Shown in pieces: positions 17,821 to 25,643 of a DNA stretch of 64,000 nt (position 1 is the stretch's first letter; the number at the start of each line of letters is the position of its first letter). Location of the stretch: the NCBI GenBank assembly GCA_002928735.1, contig PERL01000006.1:115696-179695 (forward strand), written 5' to 3'. This stretch comes from Hyphomicrobium sp. (lineage in GTDB: Bacteria > Pseudomonadota > Alphaproteobacteria > Rhizobiales > Hyphomicrobiaceae). Below the pieces are notes generated by a model. It was not told where the DNA came from. It searched no databases and worked only from the letters and a program-made list of their open reading frames with translations. Position numbers and translations under genes: made by a program.

Positions 17821-18708
17821 ATGACCGGCGCGACACCCGCTGATGCCGCTCACGACCACGCGCATCACGATCATGATCATGACTGCGCGTGCGGCCACGA
17901 CCACGGCCCCGCCAAAGCCTTCGACACCGCAGCCCTCATCTCCGCCCGCGGCCTCACACTGCTGCGCGGCGACCGCCTGATCCTCGATCACGTCGATGTC
18001 GATATCCACCCCGGCGAGATTGTCACCCTCATCGGCCCCAATGGCTCTGGCAAAACGAGCCTTGTCCGCGCGCTGCTCGGCGTCCAGGACCTTAACGGCG
18101 GCGAAATCAGCCGCGTCGAAAACCTGAAGATCGGCTATGTCCCGCAGCGTTTCGATATCGACCGCGCGTTGCCCATGACCGTCGCCCGCTTCTTAGCCCT
18201 CGGCCACAAGGCACCGCGCGCCACTTTGAGCGCCGTCCTCGCCGAAGTCGGCGCCGAACGCTGCATCGATCAGCAATTGAGCGAACTCTCCGGCGGCGAA
18301 CTCCAGCGCGTCCTTCTCGCCCGTGCGCTGATCGCCAACCCCGAACTCCTTGTCCTGGATGAACCCGTCCGCGGCGTCGACTACACGGGCGAAGCCGACC
18401 TCTACGCCCTCATCGGCAATCTGCGCGCCAAGCGCGGCATCGGCGTCCTGCTCGTCTCCCACGACCTGCACGTCGTCATGGCCCAGTCCGATCGCGTGCT
18501 CTGCCTCAACCGCCACATCTGCTGCTCCGGCGTCCCCGAAACGGTTGCCCAGCATCCCGAATATATGCGCCTTTTCGGCCCCGAAACCGCCCGCAACTTC
18601 GGCGTCTATCGCCACCATCACGATCACGCCCACGGCCTCGACGGCCGCGAACTACCCGGCTCCCACGGCCCAAGTTCGCACAATCATGATCACGGTGAAC
18701 CCCTGTGA
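17821..18708 (+). CDS. znuC: Zinc ABC transporter ATP-binding protein
   Basis: 295 residues. ABC ATPase with Walker A GPNGSGKT (72-79), signature LSGGE (156-160), Walker B LLVLDEP (176-182) and the H-loop SHDLH. Both ends carry His-rich extensions: HDHAHHDHDHDCACGHDHG at residues 11-29 and HHHDHAHG plus SHNHDHGEPL at the C-terminus. Such extensions are common in ZnuC of this group and could buffer or sense zinc. It energises zinc import through ZnuB. It starts 30 bases after zur and overlaps znuB by 4 bases. Confidence 0.95.
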   Translation: MTGATPADAAHDHAHHDHDHDCACGHDHGPAKAFDTAALISARGLTLLRGDRLILDHVDVDIHPGEIVTLIGPNGSGKTSLVRALLGVQDLNGGEISRVENLKIGYVPQRFDIDRALPMTVARFLALGHKAPRATLSAVLAEVGAERCIDQQLSELSGGELQRVLLARALIANPELLVLDEPVRGVDYTGEADLYALIGNLRAKRGIGVLLVSHDLHVVMAQSDRVLCLNRHICCSGVPETVAQHPEYMRLFGPETARNFGVYRHHHDHAHGLDGRELPGSHGPSSHNHDHGEPL

Positions 18709-19493
18709 TTGAGCCGTTTCTTCTGCGCGCGCTGGCAGCCGGCATTGGCCTCGCCATCATCGCCGCCCCGCTTGGCGCCATCCTCGTCTGGAACCGCATG
18801 GCCTACTTCGGCGAAACGGTCGCCCAGGCGAGCCTCGTCGGCGTCGCGCTCGGCCTGCTCCTCAACATCGATGTCACCATCAGTGTTGTGATCACCACGC
18901 TCGCCGTCGCAGCTCTCCTCATCGTCCTCGGCCGCCAAAAACTCGTCCCCCTCGACGCCATACTCGGCCTCACACATCACGGCACGCTGGCCCTGGGGGT
19001 CATCGCCACCGCCCTCATCGCCGGTCCCTCCGTCGACCTCATGGGCTACCTCTTCGGCGACGTCTTCGCCGTGACGACCTCCGACCTCTGGCTCATCTAT
19101 GGCGGCGGCGCGGTCGTCCTGGCCGTCATGGCCTGGCTCTGGCAGCCGCTCCTGCGCGTTGCCGTCCATGAAGAGCTAGCCTCGGCCGAGGGCGTCCCGA
19201 GCCGCCGCGTTCGCGCCGCCTTCATCGTGGTCCTGGCACTCACCATTGCGATCGCCATGAAGATCGTCGGCGTCCTCCTCGCCATCGCGTTCCTGATCGT
19301 CCCCATCGTTGCCGCGCGTCCCTTCGCTGCGACCCCCGAAGGCTTGGTCGTCACCGCCGCCGCTGTGGGCGCGTCTAGCGTCGCTTTGGGCCTGACGCTC
19401 TCATCCAACGCCGACGCACCCGGCGGCCCCTCGATCGTTCTCTGCATGGCATTAATCGCAGGATTGTCGCTCGCAATCTCCAGCCGCCGCTAA
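18705..19493 (+). CDS. znuB: Zinc ABC transporter permease
   Basis: 262 residues starting at GTG 18705, which overlaps the znuC stop as GTGA, indicating translational coupling. It is an ABC-3 type permease with about eight membrane helices and the conserved segments NRMAYFGETVAQASLVGVAL near the N-terminus and MKIVGVLLAIAFLIVPIVAA near the C-terminus. It forms the inner-membrane channel for zinc. The substrate-binding partner znuA is encoded separately at 36462-37427. Confidence 0.94.
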   Translation: MIEPFLLRALAAGIGLAIIAAPLGAILVWNRMAYFGETVAQASLVGVALGLLLNIDVTISVVITTLAVAALLIVLGRQKLVPLDAILGLTHHGTLALGVIATALIAGPSVDLMGYLFGDVFAVTTSDLWLIYGGGAVVLAVMAWLWQPLLRVAVHEELASAEGVPSRRVRAAFIVVLALTIAIAMKIVGVLLAIAFLIVPIVAARPFAATPEGLVVTAAAVGASSVALGLTLSSNADAPGGPSIVLCMALIAGLSLAISSRR

Positions 19494-19589
19494 CCACGCG
19501 TCCATCTGGCGATCCCCGTCCCGATGGGCTAGGAAAAGTAAAACACCCGGCGCGCCATCGCAGCCGGCGTCACGCAAAGGCAAGACGTC

Positions 19590-20879
19590 ATGACCACCGA
19601 CGGCCGTCTCACACTCGCACCGCGCCGCCCCTCTGTCGCCGTATCCGTCGGCGGCGTGATTGTCGGCGGGGGCGCCCCCGTCGTTGTCCAATCGATGACC
19701 AACACTGACACGGCCGATATCAAAGGCACCATCGATCAGGTCGCGGCGCTGGCCCGCGCCGGCTCCGAAATCGTCCGCATCACCGTCGACCGCGACGAAG
19801 CCGCCAAGGCCGTCCCCCACATCCGCGACGGCCTCTTGAAGCGCGGCGTCAAAGTCCCCCTCGTCGGCGACTTCCACTACATCGGCCACAAGCTGCTCGC
19901 CGAAAACCCCGCCTGTGCCGAAGCCCTCGACAAATACCGGATCAATCCCGGCAACGTCGGTTTCAAGGACAAGCGCGATAAACAGTTCTCCTCCATCGTC
20001 GAAATGGCCATCCAGTACGGCAAGCCGGTCCGCATCGGCGTCAACTGGGGCTCACTCGATCAGGAACTCCTCACCCACCTGATGGACGAGAACGCCGTCT
20101 CGGCAAATCCCAAAGACGCCCGCGAAGTCATGCGCGAAGCCATGGTTCAGTCCGGACTCTTATCCGCCGCCCGCGCCGAAGAGTTAGGTCTGAGCCGGGA
20201 TAAGATCATCATCTCCGCCAAGGTCTCCGCCGTCCAAGACCTCATCGCCTGCTACGAGATGCTGGCCGGCCGCTGCGACTATGCCCTCCACCTCGGCCTC
20301 ACCGAAGCCGGCATGGGCTCGAAGGGCATCGTGGCCTCGTCCGCCGCCATGGGAATCCTGCTCCAGCGCGGCATCGGTGACACGATCCGCTTTTCGCTCA
20401 CCCCCGAACCCGGCGGCGACCGCACTATCGAAGTCCGCGCCGCCCAGGAACTTCTGCAGACCATGGGCTTCCGCGCCTTCGTCCCCGTCGTTGCCGCCTG
20501 CCCCGGCTGCGGCCGCACCACATCCACAACCTTCCAGGAACTCGCCCGCGACGTGCAGGACATGATCCGCGACCGCATGCCCGACTGGAAAACCCGCTAT
20601 CCCGGCGTCGAAAACCTGAACCTCGCCGTCATGGGCTGCATTGTGAACGGCCCCGGCGAATCCAAACACGCCGATATCGGCATCTCGCTGCCGGGCACCG
20701 GCGAAGCCCCTGCCGCCCCCATCTTCGTCGACGGCGAAAAGTTCACAACCCTGCGCGGCCCGCGCATCTCCGACGAATTCAAGGAACTCGTCGAAGAATA
20801 CATCGAAGCCCGCTACGCCCGCGGCGCCCCCAAAGGCCACCGCCTCACCGCCAAATCCAAACCCGAAACCGTTGGTTGA
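19590..20879 (+). CDS. ispG: 4-hydroxy-3-methylbut-2-en-1-yl diphosphate synthase
   Basis: 429 residues, a normal length for alphaproteobacterial IspG/GcpE. It has the N-terminal TIM-barrel signature ([33 protein letters not shown]) and the C-terminal [4Fe-4S] ligands in ACPGCGRT (about 302) and the [18 protein letters not shown] segment (about 348). It catalyses reductive ring opening of MEcPP in the methylerythritol phosphate isoprenoid pathway, using a ferredoxin or flavodoxin reductant. It stands alone after znuB with a 96-base gap. Confidence 0.97.
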   Translation: MTTDGRLTLAPRRPSVAVSVGGVIVGGGAPVVVQSMTNTDTADIKGTIDQVAALARAGSEIVRITVDRDEAAKAVPHIRDGLLKRGVKVPLVGDFHYIGHKLLAENPACAEALDKYRINPGNVGFKDKRDKQFSSIVEMAIQYGKPVRIGVNWGSLDQELLTHLMDENAVSANPKDAREVMREAMVQSGLLSAARAEELGLSRDKIIISAKVSAVQDLIACYEMLAGRCDYALHLGLTEAGMGSKGIVASSAAMGILLQRGIGDTIRFSLTPEPGGDRTIEVRAAQELLQTMGFRAFVPVVAACPGCGRTTSTTFQELARDVQDMIRDRMPDWKTRYPGVENLNLAVMGCIVNGPGESKHADIGISLPGTGEAPAAPIFVDGEKFTTLRGPRISDEFKELVEEYIEARYARGAPKGHRLTAKSKPETVG

Positions 20880-20938
20880 ATCATCAGAGCACTGCGATAA
20901 TCTAGCCCCGTAGAATTGTGGGCGGATGAGTTTGCATC

Positions 20939-22012
20939 ATGGTGGCTTTCGAATGGTCTAAGTTTGCCGCCGACCGGCTCGAGAAAAGAGCCGATTGGAA
21001 AAACGAAGAGCAGACGAAGCTCGGGGCCATCGTTCCATTCTTCGAGGCGCTTGGATACGAGTCGTCCGATCAATCAGCGTTTCGATCGGAGGCGACGGCA
21101 GGGCTGGCGACCACCGGAACCGGCCGTGCCGACTTTGCAATCTTCATAGAAAGTGAACCCGCCATTGTCGTCGAATGCAAGGCGGCGGACGTCCCGCTCG
21201 ACCGCCACACGGCTCAACTCGACCGTTATATGCAGTCCGAGCAACTTAAGGTCGCGCCGCTAGGCGTGTTGACGAACGGTGTCGAGCACCGCTTCTTCGA
21301 AAGAATTGAGCCGGACCAGGATCTGCCTGAGCCGTTCCTGATCCTCCAACTTGCCAGTATCAGATCGGGCGAAATCGAAAGCGATCAAGTGGCCTTCTTG
21401 GAGGCGATCCACCCGAAGAACTTCGCCTCTGATGACGTGGCGGAGCTTGCCAAAAGGCTTCGGGTCAAAAATAGCATCGAGCGCTGGTGGCGTCGCGAAC
21501 TCCAAAACCCGTCCAAAGAATTCTGCCGAATGGTTCTCCAGAACCAGGACTTCAGCCGCGTGACCGAAAAGCTGATCGGTGCCTATCAGCCCATCGTCGC
21601 CGATGCCTTCCTTCGTTCTGTGGCCAAGGAGGTCGCCAAAATTCTCCCCGAGGTCCGGCGTGAGCGCGATGGCGCAGTCCGTCTCCCCGTAACCAAAGCG
21701 TCAGCAGGGGCGATCACGACACAACGCGAGTACGAAGTATTCCAGCGCTGCTTGATCGAGGTAGCGCAACGGTGTCAAACCGTAGCTGAACGGCAGCACC
21801 TTACTGGCTTTAACCACAAGGACTACTCGGAGTTCTTCAAAATCTATGTGGGTGGCCACAAGAAGGGCCACCTGCTGAAGTTCTTCGAGGCAAGCCCCGG
21901 TCAACCCGAAAAATTCGAGTTCGCGGACGGCCAAATCGTCCACTCGATCGACGAGATCGCCGAACCCTTGATGAAAAACTACCGCGACGCCATCAAGCGC
22001 CTCACTCCCTAA
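20939..22012 (+). CDS. HsdR N-terminal-like PD-(D/E)xK nuclease-domain protein
   Basis: 357 residues. The N-terminal 140 residues resemble the HSDR_N domain of type I restriction subunits: a long helix, then RADFAIFIESEPAIVVECKA, in which D65, E79 and K81 form a complete PD-(D/E)xK catalytic set, followed by YMQSEQLKVAPLGVLTNGVEHRFF. The C-terminal 200 residues are helical and unassigned. There is no helicase domain and no neighbouring hsdM or hsdS, so it is not a functional type I system. Codon use is less GC-biased at third positions than in ispG or hisA, suggesting acquisition. It could be a solitary defence nuclease. Confidence 0.8.
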   Translation: MVAFEWSKFAADRLEKRADWKNEEQTKLGAIVPFFEALGYESSDQSAFRSEATAGLATTGTGRADFAIFIESEPAIVVECKAADVPLDRHTAQLDRYMQSEQLKVAPLGVLTNGVEHRFFERIEPDQDLPEPFLILQLASIRSGEIESDQVAFLEAIHPKNFASDDVAELAKRLRVKNSIERWWRRELQNPSKEFCRMVLQNQDFSRVTEKLIGAYQPIVADAFLRSVAKEVAKILPEVRRERDGAVRLPVTKASAGAITTQREYEVFQRCLIEVAQRCQTVAERQHLTGFNHKDYSEFFKIYVGGHKKGHLLKFFEASPGQPEKFEFADGQIVHSIDEIAEPLMKNYRDAIKRLTP

Positions 22013-22027
22013 CCCCACAAACAACAA

Positions 22028-22058
22028 AGGCCGGACCTCTGGGCAGAGGGTCCGGCCT
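22028..22058 (+). terminator. Terminator after the HsdR-N-like gene
   Basis: AGGCCGGACCTCT (22028-22040) pairs with AGAGGGTCCGGCCT (22045-22058) with one bulge and a four-base loop, followed by CGTTTG, 16 bases past the stop. Confidence 0.7.
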
Positions 22059-22066
22059 CGTTTGAC

Positions 22067-22150
22067 CGCCTCGGGGGGAGGCGGAAGGGCTGTCTCGCTC
22101 GCGAGGACGGGGATGAACAATCCCCGCGGGAGAGAGAGGGCGAGACAGCT
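22067..22150. other. Nested hairpins between nuclease terminator and Cas2-like gene
   Basis: CCGCCTC and GAGGCGG form one hairpin (about 22068-22084). Next to it, GCTGTCTCGC (22089-22098) pairs perfectly with GCGAGACAGC (22140-22149) and encloses CGGGGAT (22108-22114) paired with ATCCCCG (22120-22126). The loop is GAACA. This is more structure than a terminator needs. It may be a small RNA, the 3' end of the minus-strand transcript, or an element-derived palindrome. Confidence 0.4.
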
Positions 22151-22191
22151 AATCGACTGGGCAGTCGAAAGGGGTCAACTCAGGAACAAAC

Positions 22192-22563
22192 TCAGCACGC
22201 GGTCGCGAACGGCAGTTCCGGCTCATCCGTCCGCTCGCCGGCCAGAGGCGCGACAACCGGAAAGGCGATGATGTTCGTGTGCTCGGAGACATCGATGCCG
22301 GCGCGGCGCTGACGGAACCAGCGGAGCGACGTGTTCGTCATCACCGCGTCTTCCTTCACCGGCTGGATCAGGAGTCCGTCATCGGACTCGAGGTACCGGC
22401 CGAGCCAGGCTTCGAGAGTTTCTTCGCTTTCGTCCGAGCGCACGTACCACGTATTCTCCAATGGGCGCGCCCAGCTTGAGCCGAGGCTCATGATGGCGTG
22501 GGCGACGACGTGCTTGGAGACGTGGGGCTTCGCGAGGTCGTAGGAGATGAGGTAGGTGCGCAT
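22192..22563 (-). CDS. Small Cas2/VapD-fold-like protein (SinR-family type), SOS-regulated candidate
   Basis: 123 residues from ATG 22563, preceded by AAGGAG. The start MRTYLISYDLAKPHVS has the first beta strand and Asp9 in the SYDL position that holds the catalytic Asp in Cas2 and VapD. The next strands include SSWARPLENTWYVRSD and YLESDDGLLIQPVK, giving a ferredoxin-like pattern. There are no cas1 or CRISPR repeats in the window, so it is not an adaptation protein. Similar solitary proteins are annotated in databases as SinR-family or hypothetical. Two perfect LexA boxes lie 74-135 bases upstream. It could be a nuclease or toxin induced by DNA damage (inference). Confidence 0.72.
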   Translation of the reverse strand: MRTYLISYDLAKPHVSKHVVAHAIMSLGSSWARPLENTWYVRSDESEETLEAWLGRYLESDDGLLIQPVKEDAVMTNTSLRWFRQRRAGIDVSEHTNIIAFPVVAPLAGERTDEPELPFATAC

Positions 22564-22636
22564 CGGGGGAGCTCCTTGGGCTGGAGGAGTAGGGCTGTCT
22601 ATTCTACGGGGAACGCGGGGGGGACTCTATGGCCGT

Positions 22637-22651
22637 GAACATAGGAAGAAC
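22637..22651. promoter_or_regulatory. LexA (SOS) box upstream of the Cas2-like gene
   Basis: GAACATAGGAAGAAC is a perfect match to the alphaproteobacterial LexA site (GTTC-N7-GTTC read on the minus strand). It lies 74 bases upstream of the start at 22563, with a possible -10 TAGAAT between the box and the gene. Confidence 0.75.
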
Positions 22652-22683
22652 ATGCCGTGAGTCGCGGGCCCCGTCCAGCCAAA

Positions 22684-22698
22684 GTTCAGCTTTTGTTC
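22684..22698. promoter_or_regulatory. Second LexA (SOS) box upstream of the Cas2-like gene
   Basis: GTTCAGCTTTTGTTC is another perfect GTTC-N7-GTTC site, 47 bases from the first. The two together suggest cooperative LexA repression of the minus-strand gene at 22563. Confidence 0.7.
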
Positions 22699-22767
22699 TC
22701 TTTCGATGCGGCGAAATAAATTAGCAAGGAAATACAATGCGTTATACGGTTGTATGGTGTCCTTGTA

Positions 22768-23091
22768 TCAGCCAAACAGGTTCAGCTGGTCCGGCGAGCG
22801 GGTCTTGAGCGGGAGCCGCTTATGATGGCTGGGATCGACGTGTCCCACGAGCTGTGGATAGCGTGTTGAGAACTGCGCGAGCGCTTTCTCTCGCGCACGC
22901 GGAAAGCGCACGCCTTCCCAGATTTCATAGATGCGGCGCGGGTCGCAATCATACCGCGCGATGAGATCTTTCCGCCGAACGCGCAGCCACTTCGCGATCC
23001 AAATCTCGATGGCATCGGTCTCGGTGAGCGGCCGCGCGGTGTTGAACGCGGGCGGGGCAGGCTCGGGACGATGATAAAACGGCAGCGGCAT
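22768..23091 (-). CDS. Small SOS-linked protein with C-terminal beta-clamp-binding motif, function unknown
   Basis: 107 residues from ATG 23091; no strong ribosome site is visible. The middle (residues 28-75: IEIWIAKWLRVRRKDLIARY, then CDPRRIYEIWEGVRFPRARE) is basic and helical, reading like a helix-turn-helix. The protein ends SPDQLNLFG: residues 102-106 are QLNLF, an exact form of the pentapeptide by which DNA-repair proteins bind the sliding clamp, and the same string UmuC uses. A perfect LexA box sits 10 bases upstream of the start. I know no named family; a clamp-targeted, damage-induced DNA-binding protein is the inference. Promoter-proximal to it is hisA, divergent. Confidence 0.72.
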   Translation of the reverse strand: MPLPFYHRPEPAPPAFNTARPLTETDAIEIWIAKWLRVRRKDLIARYDCDPRRIYEIWEGVRFPRAREKALAQFSTRYPQLVGHVDPSHHKRLPLKTRSPDQLNLFG

Positions 23092-23100
23092 CGGATACTC

Positions 23101-23115
23101 GAACGCTTGACGAAC
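23101..23115. promoter_or_regulatory. LexA (SOS) box upstream of the clamp-motif protein
   Basis: GAACGCTTGACGAAC is a perfect GTTC-N7-GTTC site on the minus strand, immediately upstream of ATG 23091. It is flanked by a further GAAC half-site (23117-23120), and both could also affect divergent hisA. Confidence 0.7.
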
Positions 23116-23187
23116 TGAACGGAACGCGATTGATCGCGCTGAACTCCAGCAATCTTATGACCGCACACCTGCGGCAGCGAGAAAAAT

Positions 23188-23916
23188 GTGATCCTCTTCC
23201 CCGCGATCGACCTCAAAGACGGCCAGTGCGTGCGCCTCAAGCTCGGCGAGATGGACCAGGCGACCGTCTTCAACGACGATCCCGCCGACCAGGCCGCGCA
23301 ATTCGAAGCTCAGGGCTTCACCTATCTCCACGTCGTCGATCTCAACGGCGCGTTTGCCGGCAAGCCCGTCAACGGCGCCGCTGTGGACGCCATCCTCGCC
23401 CGCGTGAAGATGCCGGTTCAACTCGGCGGCGGCATCCGCGACCTAGCGACTGTCGAAACCTGGCTCACCAAAGGCATCCGCCGCGTCATCCTCGGCACCA
23501 TCGCCGTCCGCGATCCCGCCCTCGTGAAGGAGGCCTGCAAACGCTTCCCCGGCCGCATCGCCGTCGGCATCGACGCCAAGGGAGGCAAAGTCGCCGTCGA
23601 AGGTTGGGCCGAAACGTCTGAACTCACCGCCATCGACCTCGCTCGCCGTTTCGAAGATGCCGGCGTCTCGGCCATCATCTACACCGACATCGAGCGCGAC
23701 GGCGTCCTGAAGGGTCTGAACCTCCCCGCCACCGCCGAATTGGCCCGAGCCACATCCATTCCCGTGATCGCCTCCGGCGGCCTCGCCTCGATCGCCGACG
23801 TGAAGGCCCTCATGCAGCCCGAATACCGCCTGCTCGAAGGCGCCATCACCGGCCGCGCCCTCTACGACGGCCGCATCGACCCCAAGGAAGCCTTAGCCGT
23901 CCTCGCCGCCGCCTGA
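23188..23916 (+). CDS. hisA: Phosphoribosylformimino-5-aminoimidazole carboxamide ribotide isomerase
   Basis: 242 residues, normal length, starting at GTG 23188 ([18 protein letters not shown]). It has the paired phosphate-binding and catalytic features of the (beta-alpha)8 HisA/HisF fold: Asp8 in [16 protein letters not shown], the second catalytic Asp in IYTDIERDG, and [13 protein letters not shown]. It isomerises ProFAR to PRFAR in histidine synthesis. In many alphaproteobacteria hisA lies among hisB-hisH-hisF; here no other his gene is adjacent and a presumed foreign islet sits directly upstream. Confidence 0.96.
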   Translation: MILFPAIDLKDGQCVRLKLGEMDQATVFNDDPADQAAQFEAQGFTYLHVVDLNGAFAGKPVNGAAVDAILARVKMPVQLGGGIRDLATVETWLTKGIRRVILGTIAVRDPALVKEACKRFPGRIAVGIDAKGGKVAVEGWAETSELTAIDLARRFEDAGVSAIIYTDIERDGVLKGLNLPATAELARATSIPVIASGGLASIADVKALMQPEYRLLEGAITGRALYDGRIDPKEALAVLAAA

Positions 23917-23922
23917 GGCTGC

Positions 23923-24540
23923 CTAGCGCACCACCACCTTCGTCCCCATCGGCACGCTCGCGTAGAGCTCGAATATGTGCTCGTCCAGCATCCGGATGCA
24001 CCCCGACGATGCCGCCTTCCCGATACTGGAGGGTTGGTTCGTCCCGTGGATGCGATAAAGCGTGTCAACACCATTGCGAAAGAGATAGAGCGCCCGCGCA
24101 CCGAGCGGGTTCGCCGGACCGCCCGGCACGCTCACCGGTAACGACGGATCGCGCGCCCGCATATTCGCCGTCGGTGTCCACGTCGGCCACTTCGCCTTGC
24201 GCCCAACGACCGCCTCTCCCTGCCACTCCATCCCCTGCCGTCCGACGGAGATGCCGAACCGCAGCGCCCGTCCCCCGCCCTCGACGTAATACAAAAACCG
24301 CTCACTCCGCGCGACGACCAGCGTGCCCGCCGGCTCCGGCCCACGGAACGCCACCACCTGCCGCTCGAACTGATCCGGAATGCGGTACTTATCGACGATG
24401 CGAATATCATAGGGCTCGTCCGGAATGATCCCGATGTACCACTGCGCCGGCGCGGCCACCGCGCGCGATCCCAACGCCGCCACTCCCGCCACGGCAAACG
24501 CACCACCCAGCACAGATCGGCGATTGAGTTCGTGGGTCAC
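23923..24540 (-). CDS. L,D-transpeptidase (YkuD family), Tat-exported
   Basis: 205 residues from GTG 24540, one base after the stop of the upstream gene; longer frames are Cys/Arg-rich and unlikely. A twin-arginine signal (ELNRRSVLGGAFAVAGVAAL) leads to a YkuD domain with YRIHGTNQPSSIG and the active site SSGCIRM (Cys181). These enzymes make 3-3 crosslinks in peptidoglycan or attach proteins to it and resist most beta-lactams. It is the last gene of a minus-strand group with a small membrane protein and ubiE. It ends just downstream of convergent hisA. Confidence 0.92.
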   Translation of the reverse strand: MTHELNRRSVLGGAFAVAGVAALGSRAVAAPAQWYIGIIPDEPYDIRIVDKYRIPDQFERQVVAFRGPEPAGTLVVARSERFLYYVEGGGRALRFGISVGRQGMEWQGEAVVGRKAKWPTWTPTANMRARDPSLPVSVPGGPANPLGARALYLFRNGVDTLYRIHGTNQPSSIGKAASSGCIRMLDEHIFELYASVPMGTKVVVR

Positions 24541-24541
24541 G

Positions 24542-24817
24542 TCACGCCTGCGGTCCGGTCCCATCGCCCTTGCGCAATTCCGGCGGCGGTTCGCTTTTGC
24601 CCCCGCGCCACCACGTCTTAAAATTCTGCCGCCACAGCCGCACGCGCGGAATGTCATACGACAGCACGACGAGCCCAAGCGGCACCATCCAAAACCCAAG
24701 GATCGGCAGAAAACCAAGAAAACCGAAAATGATCAGCAGCACGCCGATCGCCATCCGCGCTGGCGCATAGTCGGGCAACTCGTAACTCCAGCTGCCAATG
24801 CGAATGGTCCGCGCCAT
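24542..24817 (-). CDS. Small two-helix membrane protein
   Basis: 91 residues from ATG 24817; the start overlaps the ubiE stop (TGATG), which implies coupling. Two adjacent membrane helices (APARMAIGVLLIIFGFLGFL, then PILGFWMVPLGLVVLSYD) are followed by a basic Trp-rich tail (VRLWRQNFKTWWRGGK). The GFWMVPLGL segment resembles a widespread family of short alphaproteobacterial membrane proteins of unknown function. It lies between ubiE and the L,D-transpeptidase. Confidence 0.8.
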   Translation of the reverse strand: MARTIRIGSWSYELPDYAPARMAIGVLLIIFGFLGFLPILGFWMVPLGLVVLSYDIPRVRLWRQNFKTWWRGGKSEPPPELRKGDGTGPQA

Positions 24818-25593
24818 CAGATCTTCCAACCTGAATGGATGGCCGCCACGCCGCCGGTCAGGTTGCGGTAGCTGACGTTTTGGAATCCTGCATCGCGGAT
24901 CATCTGCGCGAACGCCTCTTGCTTGGGAAACTTGCGGATCGACTCCACGAGATACTGATACGGCTGCGCATCCCCGGCGGTCAGCTTCCCCAGCCGCGGA
25001 ATGATCTCGAACGAATGAAAATCGTAGATCCGGTCGAGGATCGGCACCTGCACTTCGGAGAACTCCAGGCACAGGAAGTGTCCGCCCGTCTTCAGCACGC
25101 GAAATGCCTCTTTCAAAGCAACATCGATGTGCGTCACATTCCGGATGCCGAACGAGATCGTGTAGGCATCAAAGCTCTTGTCATCGAACGGCAGCGTTTC
25201 CGCATTCCCCTCGATCAGCGTGATGCGATCCGACAAACCCGCGTCCGCCACACGCCGCCGCCCCACGTCCAGCATTTCTGGACTGATATCGCAGATCACC
25301 GCGCTGGTGTTCGGCCCGCCAGCTCCAAGAGTCCGCATCGCGATATCGCCCGTCCCGCCCGCCACATCGAGCAGCCGGAAGGCGCTTCCCCCTTTCGGAG
25401 GATTGAGCATCGAAACGAAGTCGGATTTCCAGAGCCGGTGCAGCCCGCCCGACATCAGATCGTTCATCAGGTCGTAGCGTTCCGCGACCTTTGAAAACAC
25501 GTCATTGACGAGGCCCTGCCGTTCCTCTTCGCGCACGGTGCGGAAGCCGAACGTTCTGCTGGTATCGGTGGTATTGGGATCAGATGTGCTCAT
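24817..25593 (-). CDS. ubiE: Bifunctional demethylmenaquinone/2-methoxy-6-polyprenyl-1,4-benzoquinol methyltransferase
   Basis: 258 residues from ATG 25593 ([10 protein letters not shown]); ATG 25605 is an alternative. SAM-dependent methyltransferase with motif [17 protein letters not shown], the UbiE signatures [20 protein letters not shown] and [20 protein letters not shown], and the C-terminal ending [12 protein letters not shown]. It does the C-methylation step of ubiquinone synthesis. It heads a three-gene minus-strand group. Confidence 0.95.
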   Translation of the reverse strand: MSTSDPNTTDTSRTFGFRTVREEERQGLVNDVFSKVAERYDLMNDLMSGGLHRLWKSDFVSMLNPPKGGSAFRLLDVAGGTGDIAMRTLGAGGPNTSAVICDISPEMLDVGRRRVADAGLSDRITLIEGNAETLPFDDKSFDAYTISFGIRNVTHIDVALKEAFRVLKTGGHFLCLEFSEVQVPILDRIYDFHSFEIIPRLGKLTAGDAQPYQYLVESIRKFPKQEAFAQMIRDAGFQNVSYRNLTGGVAAIHSGWKI

Positions 25594-25643
25594 AGCCAAA
25601 AACATACGCGGCATCACGCGCCGTCGCCAGGGGGCAATTGCGA

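Noticed and set aside
20939..22012. Complete type I restriction-modification system
   Set aside because: Only an HsdR-N-like domain is present; no helicase motor, methylase or specificity subunit is encoded nearby.
22192..22563. CRISPR-Cas adaptation module
   Set aside because: The Cas2-like protein stands alone; no cas1, no effector genes and no direct-repeat array are visible in the window.
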